Notes: generated by a model not told the origin, from the sequence alone. A stretch of DNA of 52,453 nucleotides from Ruminococcaceae bacterium UBA2854 (GCA_002350765.1 DEFK01000027.1:1-52453), one strand, 5' to 3'. Shown: positions 16,243 through 24,548, counted from the stretch's first letter. Made by a program: numbers and translations.

Positions 16243-17844
16243 ATGAAAAAAATTATCGCTTTCTTATTAACTGTAACAGTAATCGCGGCGTCGCTTTGCG
16301 CGTGCGCGCCTGCTTACAGCGACCCTACAGAAAAAATAAAAGTAAATAAATCAACTGATAAATACAGAAACTTCTACGAGATATTTGTCGGCTCGTTTAA
16401 CGACAGCAACGGCGACGGTATCGGAGATTTAAAGGGTATTATTCAAAAGCTGGATTATCTTAACGATGGTAACGCGAAAACCGATACTGACCTCGGGATA
16501 GACGGTATCTGGCTTACGCCCGTTATGCCGTCCCATTCCTACCATAAATATGATGTTAAGGACTATTTTAATATTGACGAAAGCTTCGGAACGCTCGAGG
16601 ACTTCGATAAACTCGTAAGCGAGTGCCATAAGCGCGGAATAAAGCTTATAATTGATATGGTGCTTAACCACAGCTCGAAATTCAATCCGTTATTCGAGAG
16701 CGCGTGCGCCCAGGCGTTAAAGGGCGATTTAAAGCACGACGCTAAGTATTACGAAATCGAACGCTACGATATTAACCCCGGCGACGCTTATACGGAGCTG
16801 GGAAAGGGCTATTATTACGAATCTAACTTCTCGCCCTATATGCCCGAGTGGAATCTGTTCGAGGATTGTACGAGGGATTATTTTAAGAAGATATCAAGCT
16901 TCTGGCTTAAAGACCATAACGTGGACGGGTTCAGGCTTGACGCTACCAAGTATTATACCTGTAACCACGGCGACGGCAAAGACTTCCTTAAATGGTATTG
17001 TGAAGCTTGCCGTAAGATTAAGCCCGATGTTTATATAGTCGGCGAAAACTGGACAGGTAACGCCGAGATAAACGAAATGTACATATCGAAGGCGGACAGC
17101 TTTTTCGCTTTCGGATTTGCAGACGCGGCGGGAGGTTTTGTAAACGCCGTAAGAAACCAGAGCTCTACGGGACTTATATCCTCCGTGAAACGCTTCGAGG
17201 ATAAATCTAAGGAGAATAATGAAAACAGGATTAACGCGTATTTCCTTTCCAACCACGACCAGACGCGAAGCGCGAATTACTTAAAGAGCGCGGGATTAAA
17301 GGGAATGAAGATGGCGGCGGCTTTATATATGCTAATGCCGGGAAATCCGTTTATCTACTACGGCGAGGAGATAGGACTAAGCCAGCAGTCCTCGGCAGAG
17401 GGTGACGAATACAAGCGTGAGCCGATGATATGGGATAGAGATAATCTTCCCGTAATCGTCGTAAATCAAAAGACCTCGGCGGAAGAAAGCCAGGCGAAGT
17501 TCGGCGGCGTTAAACAGCAGGAAAAGGATAAATTTTCGCTGCTGAACTTTTATAAGCGTATTATTAAGATTAAGAATCAGAACCCCGAAATAGCCCGCGG
17601 TACGATTTCCGAGTATGATATTGACGATACGGAGATTGCCGCCTATTCGGTAGAGTACAACGGCTCCAAGGTTTATGTTATCCATAATCTCAACAATTCT
17701 AAACCCAAGGAGATTGAGTTGAAGGATAACCTGAATCTCCGAGGAGATTTAAACGCGTCCAACGATAAGGATACGGAGGAGCATATTACCCTGAACGGTA
17801 AAACGCTTACGCTTCCGCCGTTCTCAACAGCGATATTGAAATAA
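16243..17844 (+). CDS. GH13 alpha-amylase-family lipoprotein
   Basis: 533-residue extracellular glycoside hydrolase. Lipoprotein signal with Cys21 (SLCAC), then a (beta/alpha)8 barrel starting FYEIFVGSFNDSNGDGIGDLKGI. Catalytic residues are visible in DGFRLDATK (nucleophile Asp near 231), VGENWTG (acid/base Glu near 268) and SNHDQTRS (transition-state Asp near 339), with DMVLNHSS as conserved region I. The NGDGIGDLKG calcium-type segment resembles neopullulanase/oligo-alpha-glucosidase subfamilies. It sits just after a maltodextrin-type importer and probably cuts alpha-glucans at the cell surface to feed it. No separate starch-binding module is seen. Confidence 0.93.
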   Translation: MKKIIAFLLTVTVIAASLCACAPAYSDPTEKIKVNKSTDKYRNFYEIFVGSFNDSNGDGIGDLKGIIQKLDYLNDGNAKTDTDLGIDGIWLTPVMPSHSYHKYDVKDYFNIDESFGTLEDFDKLVSECHKRGIKLIIDMVLNHSSKFNPLFESACAQALKGDLKHDAKYYEIERYDINPGDAYTELGKGYYYESNFSPYMPEWNLFEDCTRDYFKKISSFWLKDHNVDGFRLDATKYYTCNHGDGKDFLKWYCEACRKIKPDVYIVGENWTGNAEINEMYISKADSFFAFGFADAAGGFVNAVRNQSSTGLISSVKRFEDKSKENNENRINAYFLSNHDQTRSANYLKSAGLKGMKMAAALYMLMPGNPFIYYGEEIGLSQQSSAEGDEYKREPMIWDRDNLPVIVVNQKTSAEESQAKFGGVKQQEKDKFSLLNFYKRIIKIKNQNPEIARGTISEYDIDDTEIAAYSVEYNGSKVYVIHNLNNSKPKEIELKDNLNLRGDLNASNDKDTEEHITLNGKTLTLPPFSTAILK

Positions 17845-17857
17845 TATAAGATAGAAA

Positions 17858-17891
17858 GAGGGTGGCTCATAATTCAACATGAGTCACCCTC
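17858..17891 (+). terminator. Terminator-like hairpin after GH13 lipoprotein gene
   Basis: GAGGGTGGCTCAT pairs with ATGAGTCACCCTC across a 7-nt loop, 13 bp after the stop codon. The T-run is weak on the plus strand. Confidence 0.65.
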
Positions 17892-17923
17892 AATTAAAAA
17901 GATATAACAACAGTTTGAAGTAG

Positions 17924-18046
17924 GAAGTGATAAGTGGGAAGAAATCTAAAAAATACCGAAAGTTAAAAACCAAACTTTTTAGACGCCATCTATCGTTGGT
18001 GTTTTACTGATTGTTTTCCTGAAAACGGCTTTCCACTTACCACTTA
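17924..18046. repeat. Small inverted-repeat element (MITE-like)
   Basis: GAAGTGATAAGTGGGAAG (17924-17941) and CTTTCCACTTACCACTTA (18029-18046) are inverted copies (15 of 18 match) bounding about 120 bp without coding potential. Another CAAACTTTTTAGACGCC stretch lies inside. It looks like a non-autonomous repeat inserted between two terminators. Confidence 0.5.
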
Positions 18047-18061
18047 GCCCTTACAACTCGA

Positions 18062-18093
18062 GGCTGGCTCAAAAAACTTGTTTTGAGCCAGCC
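18062..18093 (-). terminator. Terminator-like palindrome after STAS gene
   Basis: GGCTGGCTCAAAA pairs perfectly with TTTTGAGCCAGCC. The stem resembles the hairpin at 17858-17891 (shared GGCTCA), so the two may be paired ends of one inserted element. Confidence 0.6.
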
Positions 18094-18109
18094 CCAGTCA
18101 TTTGCGTTT

Positions 18110-18409
18110 TTATATTCGTTCGACGTTAAGAATAAGCGAAAATCCTGTTACTTCAAAAATCTCGTAAATAGTATCGTTTACGTTAATAACCTTCATTCCG
18201 TTATTGCCTAAGAGCTTACGGGCTCCGAGGAGTATTCTTAGGCCCGCCGAAGATATATATTCGAGATTTCTAAAGTCGAATACCATATCCGTGCAATTTT
18301 CAATTAAGTCTTTTATCGTCGATTCCAGCTCAGGAGCTGACGTCGAGTCAATTCTTCCCTCGACGTTAATTGTAAGTGTATCGTTATTTTTTTCAGTAGT
18401 TATATTCAT
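18110..18409 (-). CDS. STAS-domain anti-sigma factor antagonist-like protein
   Basis: 99 residues, a single STAS domain of the SpoIIAA/RsbV type. The phosphorylatable-serine segment reads DFRNLEYISSAGLRILLGARKLL, with the conserved Ser in ISSAGLR near residue 54. Proteins of this family bind an anti-sigma kinase and are switched off by phosphorylation. No kinase or sigma gene is adjacent; instead its upstream partner, 9 bp away, encodes an HD-domain protein, so the pair may be a separate signalling unit. Confidence 0.9.
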   Translation of the reverse strand: MNITTEKNNDTLTINVEGRIDSTSAPELESTIKDLIENCTDMVFDFRNLEYISSAGLRILLGARKLLGNNGMKVINVNDTIYEIFEVTGFSLILNVERI

Positions 18410-18418
18410 AGCTGATCC

Positions 18419-19291
18419 TTATATCTTTCTTATTTCTATGGATTTTTGGGTTATTATATACGGTGTGCGTCCTGTTACGGCGAGATTACATTCGTCAACG
18501 GTTTTCTGCATCTTTTGCGACATCTTCTTAATATTATTATACACAAAATCGTCGTCAGTATCAACCTTTAGAACAAATCTGTCCTCGAGAACCTCGACCT
18601 CTTTTATCGCCTCGTGCTTACCGAACTCTATAATATCCTTTTCGTTCGTCAGCGTTTCCGAATGGTAAAGGAAGCTGAGGTTACGTCCCGCCGCGACGTC
18701 AATTTCGTCGGCAAGACGAATAAGGCTCGAAAGATACGGAAAACATATCGTGTTTCCGTCGGGCACAGGAAGAGCGATCGGGTATTCTTCCTCGTCCATT
18801 AAATTCGTTTTTCGGTGTCCTCGGGAAATCTGTATAATAGCCCTTAGATGGTTTTCCGAAGGTATATCGAAAAGTCCCGAGTATTTTTTTAAGAATAATC
18901 CCGAAAACTCGTTGTGAAAGTCGCGGACAATATCGGGGATAGAGTCGCGGCTGTGAGTTTCAAAATAATCGTCGAAATCAATCTGCTTCGAAAATTCCTC
19001 GAAATCCTTTTTTCTTATTCCCATTCCCGTATCGTGAAAATAACAGCCCATAAGCAGAGAGTATATCTCGTCGGCGTTTAGATTTTCGAGCTGAGAACCG
19101 ATTATCTGGTTGCAGAAATCAATTACATTCATCGAATGAAGCTCCGTATGATCGGTAAAGGTAGGGAAAATCAGCATATAATTCGAAAGAATATTCTGCA
19201 GTCCGAACACCGATTCCGTAAATCGCTTGTGAAGCTCGGGGTCTAATTCACGCAGCTTGCGTTCCATAGCAAAATCATAATCAGTATTCAT
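18419..19291 (-). CDS. HD-domain protein (HD-CE-like, predicted phosphohydrolase)
   Basis: 290 residues. The ATG at 19291 is chosen because AGGGGTGAG lies about 8 nt upstream; a GTG 12 nt earlier overlaps that site. Metal-binding motifs are visible: an early His (TDHTELHSMNV near 47-57), the HD pair in LLMGCYFHDTGMGI near 88, and SSLIRLADEIDVAAGRN near 185-200 with the second Asp. The C-terminal third is a small alpha/beta domain. HD proteins with this LADEID signature hydrolyse nucleotide or other phosphoesters; the substrate is unknown. It is cotranscribed with the STAS gene (9-bp gap). Confidence 0.85.
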   Translation of the reverse strand: MNTDYDFAMERKLRELDPELHKRFTESVFGLQNILSNYMLIFPTFTDHTELHSMNVIDFCNQIIGSQLENLNADEIYSLLMGCYFHDTGMGIRKKDFEEFSKQIDFDDYFETHSRDSIPDIVRDFHNEFSGLFLKKYSGLFDIPSENHLRAIIQISRGHRKTNLMDEEEYPIALPVPDGNTICFPYLSSLIRLADEIDVAAGRNLSFLYHSETLTNEKDIIEFGKHEAIKEVEVLEDRFVLKVDTDDDFVYNNIKKMSQKMQKTVDECNLAVTGRTPYIITQKSIEIRKI

Positions 19292-19335
19292 CTTAAATCT
19301 CACCCCTAAAGCTTATTACAGAATAATTATATCAT

Positions 19336-19376
19336 AAAAGGCACATAACTGTCCAGTAAAGCTATGTGCCTTTTTT
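19336..19376 (-). terminator. Terminator of NCS2 purine permease gene
   Basis: AAAGGCACATA and TATGTGCCTTTTTT form a stem in the gap between the permease stop (19393) and the HD-domain gene. Confidence 0.75.
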
Positions 19377-19392
19377 GTGTTCAATTAATAAA

Positions 19393-20793
19393 TTATTTTA
19401 TAACTCCTAAAGACTGTAACGCGTTAATTACATACATAAGTAGGAATAATAAAACGATTACGTACATAAGAGGATGAATCTTCTTAACCTTGCCTTTCGC
19501 TACCATAACTACAACATAAGAGATGAAGCCGAAAGCGATACCGTCTGTGATTGAATAGAAGAACGGCATACCTACAACTGTGAAGAAAGCAGGTACAGCG
19601 AGTTCAACATTAGTCCATTCAATATCCTTGAGCGAAGCGCACATAAGGATACCAACTATAATAAGTACGGGCGCGGTAGCCGCTGTAGGAACAAAGTTTA
19701 CGATAGGAGTAAAGAACATCGCAATTGCGAAGCAAAGACCTGTAACTGTGGAGGTTAAGCCTGTACGACCGCCTGCCGCGATACCCGCGGTAGACTCAAC
19801 ATATGTTGTAACCGTGGATGTACCGAATACGGCGCCCGCGGATGTCGCGATAGCGTCAGCCAGCATAGCTCTTTCGATTTTCGGAAGGTTGCCGTTTTCG
19901 TCGAGATAGCCTGCTTTGTCGGCGGCGCCGATAAGTGTGCCGATTGTATCGAACATATCAACAAGCAGTAATGTAACAAGCACTGCCGCTATAGCCAAAA
20001 TATGCGAGGAGAAGAGCTCTCCCATACCCGTAAAGCAAGAACCGAACATTGAGAAGTCGATATGCGGAGCCCAGCTTTCGGGAGGTGTAATACCCATATC
20101 TATCTTAAATACAAACTGTAAAACATTCGCGATAACAGCTGTAGCCGCCATACCGATAAAGATACCCGCTTTTACATTCTTAACAAGAAGAACTGTAATT
20201 ATAATAAGTCCGACAATCGCTAAAATTGTAGTAGCGTTTAACATCTGCGGGCCTGTCGGGTTGTTGGGATCTACGGGAACTGTAAATGTTGTAAGGTCAA
20301 CAACAGTCGCGCCGCTTTCGGGATGGATAACCAAGCCTGTTTTTGTAAATCCGATTAAAGCGATAAATAAGCCGATACCTGCTGTGATCGCTTTTTTAAG
20401 GCTCATCGGAATCGCTTTTACGATAGCCGCTCTGGCGCCTGTAACGGTGAGAAGTATAAAGAATACACCCGAGATAAATACCGCGCCGAGAGCCGCGGGA
20501 GCGCTTAATCCGAACTGACCGCATAATGTATAAGCAAATACAGCGTTAAGTCCGAGACCGGGAGCCTGAGCCATAGGATAACCTGAAAGCCAGCCGATAA
20601 GCCATGTGCCTAAGGCTGACGCGATACAGGTTGCCGTAATAACAGCTGTATCGGGCATTCCCGTAGTTGCTTTACCGATAATTGCCGGGTTAAGAAAGAT
20701 GATATACGCCATTGTAAGGAATGTTGTTAAACCGGCGATTATCTCTGTTCTTACGTTTGTACCGTGTTCTTTTAATTTGAACAGTTTTTCCAA
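19393..20793 (-). CDS. NCS2-family purine permease (adenine/guanine/hypoxanthine, PbuG/AzgA type)
   Basis: 466 residues with 12-14 membrane segments. Hallmarks of the AzgA-like branch: N-terminal GTNVRTEIIAGLTTFLTMAYI, GLGLNAVFAYTLCG, ALVTLLLVDMFDTIGTLIGAADKAG near residue 290 and TYVESTAGIAAGGRTGLTS near 340. It imports purine bases, probably by proton symport. The start is a TTG with AGGGGG 9 nt upstream. No purine riboswitch core was found in the leader, only a small GGCG-type hairpin. Exact base specificity cannot be read from sequence. Confidence 0.93.
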   Translation of the reverse strand: MEKLFKLKEHGTNVRTEIIAGLTTFLTMAYIIFLNPAIIGKATTGMPDTAVITATCIASALGTWLIGWLSGYPMAQAPGLGLNAVFAYTLCGQFGLSAPAALGAVFISGVFFILLTVTGARAAIVKAIPMSLKKAITAGIGLFIALIGFTKTGLVIHPESGATVVDLTTFTVPVDPNNPTGPQMLNATTILAIVGLIIITVLLVKNVKAGIFIGMAATAVIANVLQFVFKIDMGITPPESWAPHIDFSMFGSCFTGMGELFSSHILAIAAVLVTLLLVDMFDTIGTLIGAADKAGYLDENGNLPKIERAMLADAIATSAGAVFGTSTVTTYVESTAGIAAGGRTGLTSTVTGLCFAIAMFFTPIVNFVPTAATAPVLIIVGILMCASLKDIEWTNVELAVPAFFTVVGMPFFYSITDGIAFGFISYVVVMVAKGKVKKIHPLMYVIVLLFLLMYVINALQSLGVIK

Positions 20794-20858
20794 GAGAAAT
20801 TACCCCCTAAATAATTTTTTGTATAACCGACGTAAACGCCGATTAAAATACATTTTAA

Positions 20859-20887
20859 ATTATATAGAATTTTTAAATAAAATTCAA
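20859..20887 (-). promoter_or_regulatory. Promoter of NCS2 purine permease
   Basis: Minus strand TTGAAT (20882-20887), 17 bp, TATAAT (20859-20864), about 65 bp before the TTG start codon. Confidence 0.75.
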
Positions 20888-20984
20888 TTGCGTAAAAGAA
20901 TTATTTTGATAAAATTGCCAAATATTACAAAATTGGAATAGTTGGTTCGGAATAAGAAAAAACACAGTTTCTCCGAGAAGTTAT

Positions 20985-21277
20985 GTAGCCGTTGTAGCCG
21001 ATAAAAGTGCTCCTGTATAAAAACCGTTTCTTTATAGGACGGGATGTTTTCACCGGCTACATCGGCTACAAAAGACTGTGATAAAAATGGAGCTGATGAT
21101 GCAGGTAAATGTAGTCCTAATAAAAAAACGTTTCTTTATAGGATAGGATGTTTTTACCTGCTCCACCTGCAACAAAAGAGTGTGACAAAAAATGGGGCAG
21201 ATGTGGCAGATAATAACAGTCCTATAAATATTTACTAACTATATAGAACCAACACTTTTGCTTGCCACACTTGCCAC
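20985..21277. repeat. Three tandem hairpin modules of about 105 bp
   Basis: Module arms: 20985-21000 with 21054-21069 (15 of 16 pairs); 21092-21109 with 21153-21170 (14 of 18); 21194-21208 with 21263-21277 (12 of 15). Arm sequences differ between modules (GTAGCCG-, CAGGT- and GTGGCA-type), yet each still pairs with its own partner. Loops carry an inner stem of the type TCCTATAAA/TTTATAGGA. Linkers are alike (AAAAGACTGTGATAAAAATGG and close variants). No credible gene; a 64-codon open frame across it has no ribosome site. Confidence 0.8.
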
Positions 21278-21287
21278 AAAATAAAAA

Positions 21288-21309
21288 ACGACTGCTGAAG
21301 CAGTCGTTT
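21288..21309. terminator. Terminator hairpin downstream of upp repeats
   Basis: CGACTGC-TGAA-GCAGTCG with A-run before and T-run after; a symmetric intrinsic terminator. Confidence 0.75.
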
Positions 21310-21340
21310 AGTTTCTTATAAAATTAAGCAGTGTTTATTT

Positions 21341-21539
21341 CCGCCGTTGATGAACTTTTGAAAATAAGTAAGGTTTTCCAAAGGCGGCATTGACTCTCGG
21401 GGCACCCGAGCGGAATTGGCTGCACGGGCTCCGTGATGATTATTAGCTAAAATCCAATACCATGTAAAACCCGCCGTTGATGAACTTTTGAAAATAAGTA
21501 AGGTTTTCCAAAGGCGGCTTTGAAGACACGGGCACCGTG
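21341..21539. repeat. Two identical 48-bp hairpin repeats with attached mini-hairpins
   Basis: 21341-21388 and 21471-21518 are identical over 48 bp, starting CCGCCGTTGATGAACTTTTG and ending CCAAAGGCGGC, with the ends able to pair (CCGCC with GGCGG). Each is followed by short perfect hairpins: CTCGGG-GCA-CCCGAG (21396-21410), CACGG-GCT-CCGTG (21423-21435) and CACGG-GCA-CCGTG (21527-21539). The last abuts the upp stop codon. Same architecture as the repeats at 15991-16228. Confidence 0.85.
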
Positions 21540-22184
21540 TTACTTAGTACCGAAGATTCTGTCGCCTGCGTCGCCGAGACCCGGGCAGATGTAAGCGTTT
21601 TCGTTAAGGCAACGATCAAGACAGCCTATGTAAAGCTCAACGTCAGGGTGAGCTTTTGTAAACGCCTCAACGCCTTCGGGAGCGGCGATAATGCACATAC
21701 ATTTAATATCATTGCCGCCGAGCTCTTTTATCTTTGTTACAGCGTCGATAAGCGAGCCGCCTGTCGCAACCATCGGGTCAACTACAACAATAAGTCTTCT
21801 GTCAATCATCGGAGGAAGCTTGCAGTAATAAGCGTGAGGCTCGTGAGTTTCCTCGTCGCGGTACATACCGATATGACCGATTTTCGCGAGCGGAACGAGC
21901 TCCATCATACCGTTAACCATTCCGAGACCCGCGCGCAGGATAGGCACAATCGCGAGCTTTTTACCGTCGATAACGGGCTGAACTGTATCCTCGATAGGAG
22001 TTTTTATTTCCATTTCCGTAGTTTTTAAATCGCTAAGAGCTTCGTATCCCATAAGAATAGTGATTTCTTCTACTAAGCTTCTGAAATCGTTTGTAACCGT
22101 AGTATCCATACGAAGCATAGTTATTTTGTGTTTAATAAGCGGATGAGTCATAATGTGAACTTTTTCCATATTTTTAATATCCAT
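21540..22184 (-). CDS. upp: Uracil phosphoribosyltransferase
   Basis: Converts uracil and PRPP to UMP (pyrimidine salvage, cytoplasm). 214 residues from the ATG at 22184, which has AAAGGA about 10 nt upstream; the in-frame GTG three codons earlier touches that site. Motifs: HPLIKHKITMLR at the N-terminus, ILRAGLGMVNGM near 80, the PRPP loop VVDPMVATGGSLIDAV near 130, and uracil-binding YICPGLGDAGDRIFGT at the C-terminus. It is divergent from the uracil permease, an obvious functional partner. It is followed directly by structured repeats rather than a normal terminator. Confidence 0.97.
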   Translation of the reverse strand: MDIKNMEKVHIMTHPLIKHKITMLRMDTTVTNDFRSLVEEITILMGYEALSDLKTTEMEIKTPIEDTVQPVIDGKKLAIVPILRAGLGMVNGMMELVPLAKIGHIGMYRDEETHEPHAYYCKLPPMIDRRLIVVVDPMVATGGSLIDAVTKIKELGGNDIKCMCIIAAPEGVEAFTKAHPDVELYIGCLDRCLNENAYICPGLGDAGDRIFGTK

Positions 22185-22293
22185 CTTTTGCACGTCCTTT
22201 CAAAAGTATAGTTTAATATTACAAAAAACAGACCTAAAAGTCAACCGACAGACAGTAAAAAAGCCGAAATATGTTGGAAAATAGATAAAACTG

Positions 22294-22322
22294 TTGTAAT
22301 ATTGCGGTTTTTTCGATATAAT
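22294..22322 (+). promoter_or_regulatory. Uracil permease promoter
   Basis: TTGTAA (22294-22299), 17 bp, TATAAT (22317-22322), then AAGGAGG before the ATG at 22373. No PyrR-type attenuator is visible in the 50-nt leader. Confidence 0.82.
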
Positions 22323-22372
22323 GACTATTTGGTACGTTTAAATACACATTTAATTTAAGGAGGAAAAGAATT

Positions 22373-23746
22373 ATGAAAATGATTTACGGCGTAAAAGATA
22401 AGCCGAAATTCGGACAGCTTATCGTGTTCGCGTTCCAGCAGCTTCTCGCTATTATGGCGGCTACTATCGCGGTACCGATGATTGTCAACAGCACCACAGG
22501 TTCACAGATGAGCACTTCCGCGGCATTATTCGGCGCGGGCGTAGGTACTTTAGTTTACGTTGCTTTTACAAAAGCTAAGAGCCCCGTATTCTTAGGTTCA
22601 TCCTTCGCGTTCTTAGGTTCAATGGCGGCGGCTTTCGGCGGCGGTGTAGCGGTAGGGCTCGGATATGTCGGTCTTATTATAGGCGCGATTTTAGCGGGCC
22701 TTGTTTATGTTGTTATCGCTATAATCGTTAAGGCGGTAGGCGTAAAGTGGGTTTCTAAAATTATGCCCGCTGTTGTAATTGGACCTACGGTTGCGATTAT
22801 CGGACTTTCCTTAGCGGGTAACGCTATAGGCGATTTAGGAGCTACTGACGCTAAGTTCGCGGACGCTTCACCCTATACGGTGTACGCTTCTATCTTTTGC
22901 GGTTTAGTTACACTTGCCGTAACAATGCTCTGCTCGGTTTACGGTAAGAAAATGGGTAAGCTTATCCCGTTTATTATCGGTATCTTAGCGGGCTACGCCG
23001 CGGCGTCGGTTCTTTATATTATCGCTGAGGTAACGGGATTCGCTGATATTAAGGTTATCGACTACAGCGCTCTTACAAAGTTATTCGAGAACATCAGCGT
23101 AAACAGCTTTATCGCTTTACCTGACTTTACATTCTTAAAGGCGTTCGGCTCAGTCGGACAGATTACTCCGGGCTATATCGGAACAATCGCGGTTGGCTTT
23201 ATCCCCGTTGCGTTTGTTGTATTTGCGGAGCATATCGCTGACCATAAAAACCTCTCCTCGATTATCGAGCACGACCTTCTTGAGGATCCAGGTCTTTCGA
23301 GAACTCTCCTCGGCGACGGCGTAGGTTCTATGGTAGGCGCGTTCTTCGGCGGATGTCCGAATACTACATACGGCGAGTCTGTAGGCTGTGTAGCTATTAC
23401 AAAGAACGCTTCCGTTGCTACAATTGTCTGCACCGCGATTGAAGCTATTATTATCTCGTTTATCGCGCCTTTCGTAGCGTTCCTTTCTACAATCCCGTCC
23501 TGTGTAATGGGCGGCGTATGTATCGCGCTTTACGGCTTTATCGCTGTATCGGGTCTTAAAATGCTCCAGAAGGTTGACCTCGACGATAACCGCAATCTCT
23601 TTACTGCTTCGGTTATCCTTATCGCGGGCGTCGGCGGTATGGTTCTTAAATTCGGCCAGGTAACAATTACCGAAGTTGCCTGCGCGTTGATCCTCGGTAT
23701 CTTAACGAACGTTATGCTCGGAAGAAAGAAAAAAGAGGATAAATAA
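22373..23746 (+). CDS. uraA: NCS2-family uracil permease
   Basis: 457 residues, about 14 membrane segments. UraA-branch signatures: YGVKDKPKFGQLIVFAFQQLLAIMAATIAVP at the N-terminus, the substrate-helix motif FAEHIADHKNLSSII near 285-299, and FFGGCPNTTYGESVG near 325. The His/Glu in the FAEH motif and the NTTYGES segment line the uracil site in E. coli UraA. It shares a 180-bp divergent promoter region with upp; together they import uracil and trap it as UMP. The family also includes xanthine carriers, but context favours uracil. Confidence 0.94.
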   Translation: MKMIYGVKDKPKFGQLIVFAFQQLLAIMAATIAVPMIVNSTTGSQMSTSAALFGAGVGTLVYVAFTKAKSPVFLGSSFAFLGSMAAAFGGGVAVGLGYVGLIIGAILAGLVYVVIAIIVKAVGVKWVSKIMPAVVIGPTVAIIGLSLAGNAIGDLGATDAKFADASPYTVYASIFCGLVTLAVTMLCSVYGKKMGKLIPFIIGILAGYAAASVLYIIAEVTGFADIKVIDYSALTKLFENISVNSFIALPDFTFLKAFGSVGQITPGYIGTIAVGFIPVAFVVFAEHIADHKNLSSIIEHDLLEDPGLSRTLLGDGVGSMVGAFFGGCPNTTYGESVGCVAITKNASVATIVCTAIEAIIISFIAPFVAFLSTIPSCVMGGVCIALYGFIAVSGLKMLQKVDLDDNRNLFTASVILIAGVGGMVLKFGQVTITEVACALILGILTNVMLGRKKKEDK

Positions 23747-23763
23747 TTATTAAATATTAATCA

Positions 23764-23796
23764 GTCGGAAAGGTACAAAGCCTTTCCGACTTTTTT
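23764..23796 (+). terminator. Uracil permease terminator
   Basis: GTCGGAAAGG pairs with CCTTTCCGAC and is followed by TTTTTT. Confidence 0.9.
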
Positions 23797-23799
23797 GTT

Positions 23800-24001
23800 T
23801 AGGGTATAGGGTATAGGGGTTAGGATAAAGGGAAGGTCGAGCAGAAGAAACGGATTTGTAAAAAACGACGTTATCCCGATTTAATTATTTTTCGCTGCGC
23901 GAAGCGCATATTAATTCGGTCGGGAAGGCAACTATATTTTTATAGCATTCCGTCTACACGTCATTCACTTACCCCTAAATCCTGTATCCTATATCCTCCA
24001 T
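23800..24001. repeat. Possible MITE-like element with imperfect inverted ends
   Basis: The left end AGGGTATAGGGTATAGGGGT and a right end reading ACCCCTAAATCCTGTATCCT then ATATCCTCC are imperfect inverted repeats bounding about 200 bp with no coding potential; a CGCTGCGCGAAGCG mini-hairpin lies inside. It fills the gap between the uracil permease and the MecA-like gene. Confidence 0.45.
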
Positions 24002-24002
24002 A

Positions 24003-24548
24003 TTAAAAAAATTGACTGATTTTTTTAATATTGCCTATTTCCTTGCCGTTCTCCGCGATTCTGGCGCAGGCGGGTTTGGAGCAGACGTAAGCGTCGCAGA
24101 ATTCCTCCAGCGCCGACATAAGGTACAGCGACAGCGGCATAGTATCTATTATAAGGTAGTATTTGTCGTCGGAAAAATAAACCGTCCCGTCGGGGTGAGA
24201 AAATCTTTTAAGCGCGCAGCTCGCCTGTATCAGCGCTTCGACATCGCTGAAAATACAGCAGCAGCTCTTATCGCTCTTTTTTATCCTGTAAACTCTGCGC
24301 TTGATTTTATCGGTAAGGGTTAAAAGTATAAGACAACCGCTTTTATGCGGAAGCGCCTCGACATACATCCGCTTGTTGTTTACGCTCATACCCGTTTTGT
24401 TGCAGGCAAGCTTTAAAAGACGGCTTAAAATCCGCCTTGAATGGGGATCGGAGAACCCGAGGGTATCGTATTCCAGGGAGAAATCCTTCATATCGTCACA
24501 GCCGAGAAGTATCATAACCTTGCTTGAATCAATCTGTTCAATCGTCAT
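24003..24548 (-). CDS. MecA-like adaptor protein
   Basis: 181 residues. The ATG at 24548 has AGGTGA just upstream; a GTG three codons earlier overlaps that site. N-terminal MTIEQIDSSKVMILLGCDDMKDFSLEYDTLGF and the C-terminal domain with SDVEALIQASCALKRF and LYFDDKYYLI-like strands match the MecA/YpbH/NegA family. In Bacillus, MecA delivers substrates to the ClpC-ClpP protease. The Cys-rich SCCCIF stretch is unusual. It is a lone gene between repeats and the GH13 gene, so its targets are unknown. Confidence 0.8.
   Translation of the reverse strand: MTIEQIDSSKVMILLGCDDMKDFSLEYDTLGFSDPHSRRILSRLLKLACNKTGMSVNNKRMYVEALPHKSGCLILLTLTDKIKRRVYRIKKSDKSCCCIFSDVEALIQASCALKRFSHPDGTVYFSDDKYYLIIDTMPLSLYLMSALEEFCDAYVCSKPACARIAENGKEIGNIKKISQFF

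Noticed and set aside
20794..20890. Purine riboswitch ahead of the NCS2 purine permease
   Set aside because: Conserved core elements are missing; just a small GGCG hairpin is present.
21044..21238. 64-codon open frame across the triple hairpin array
   Set aside because: No ribosome site, and its codons fall on the repeat arms; the open frame is a by-product of the repeat sequence.
21341..21518. CRISPR-like direct repeats
   Set aside because: Only two copies 130 bp apart, with hairpin-rich interval and no cas genes.
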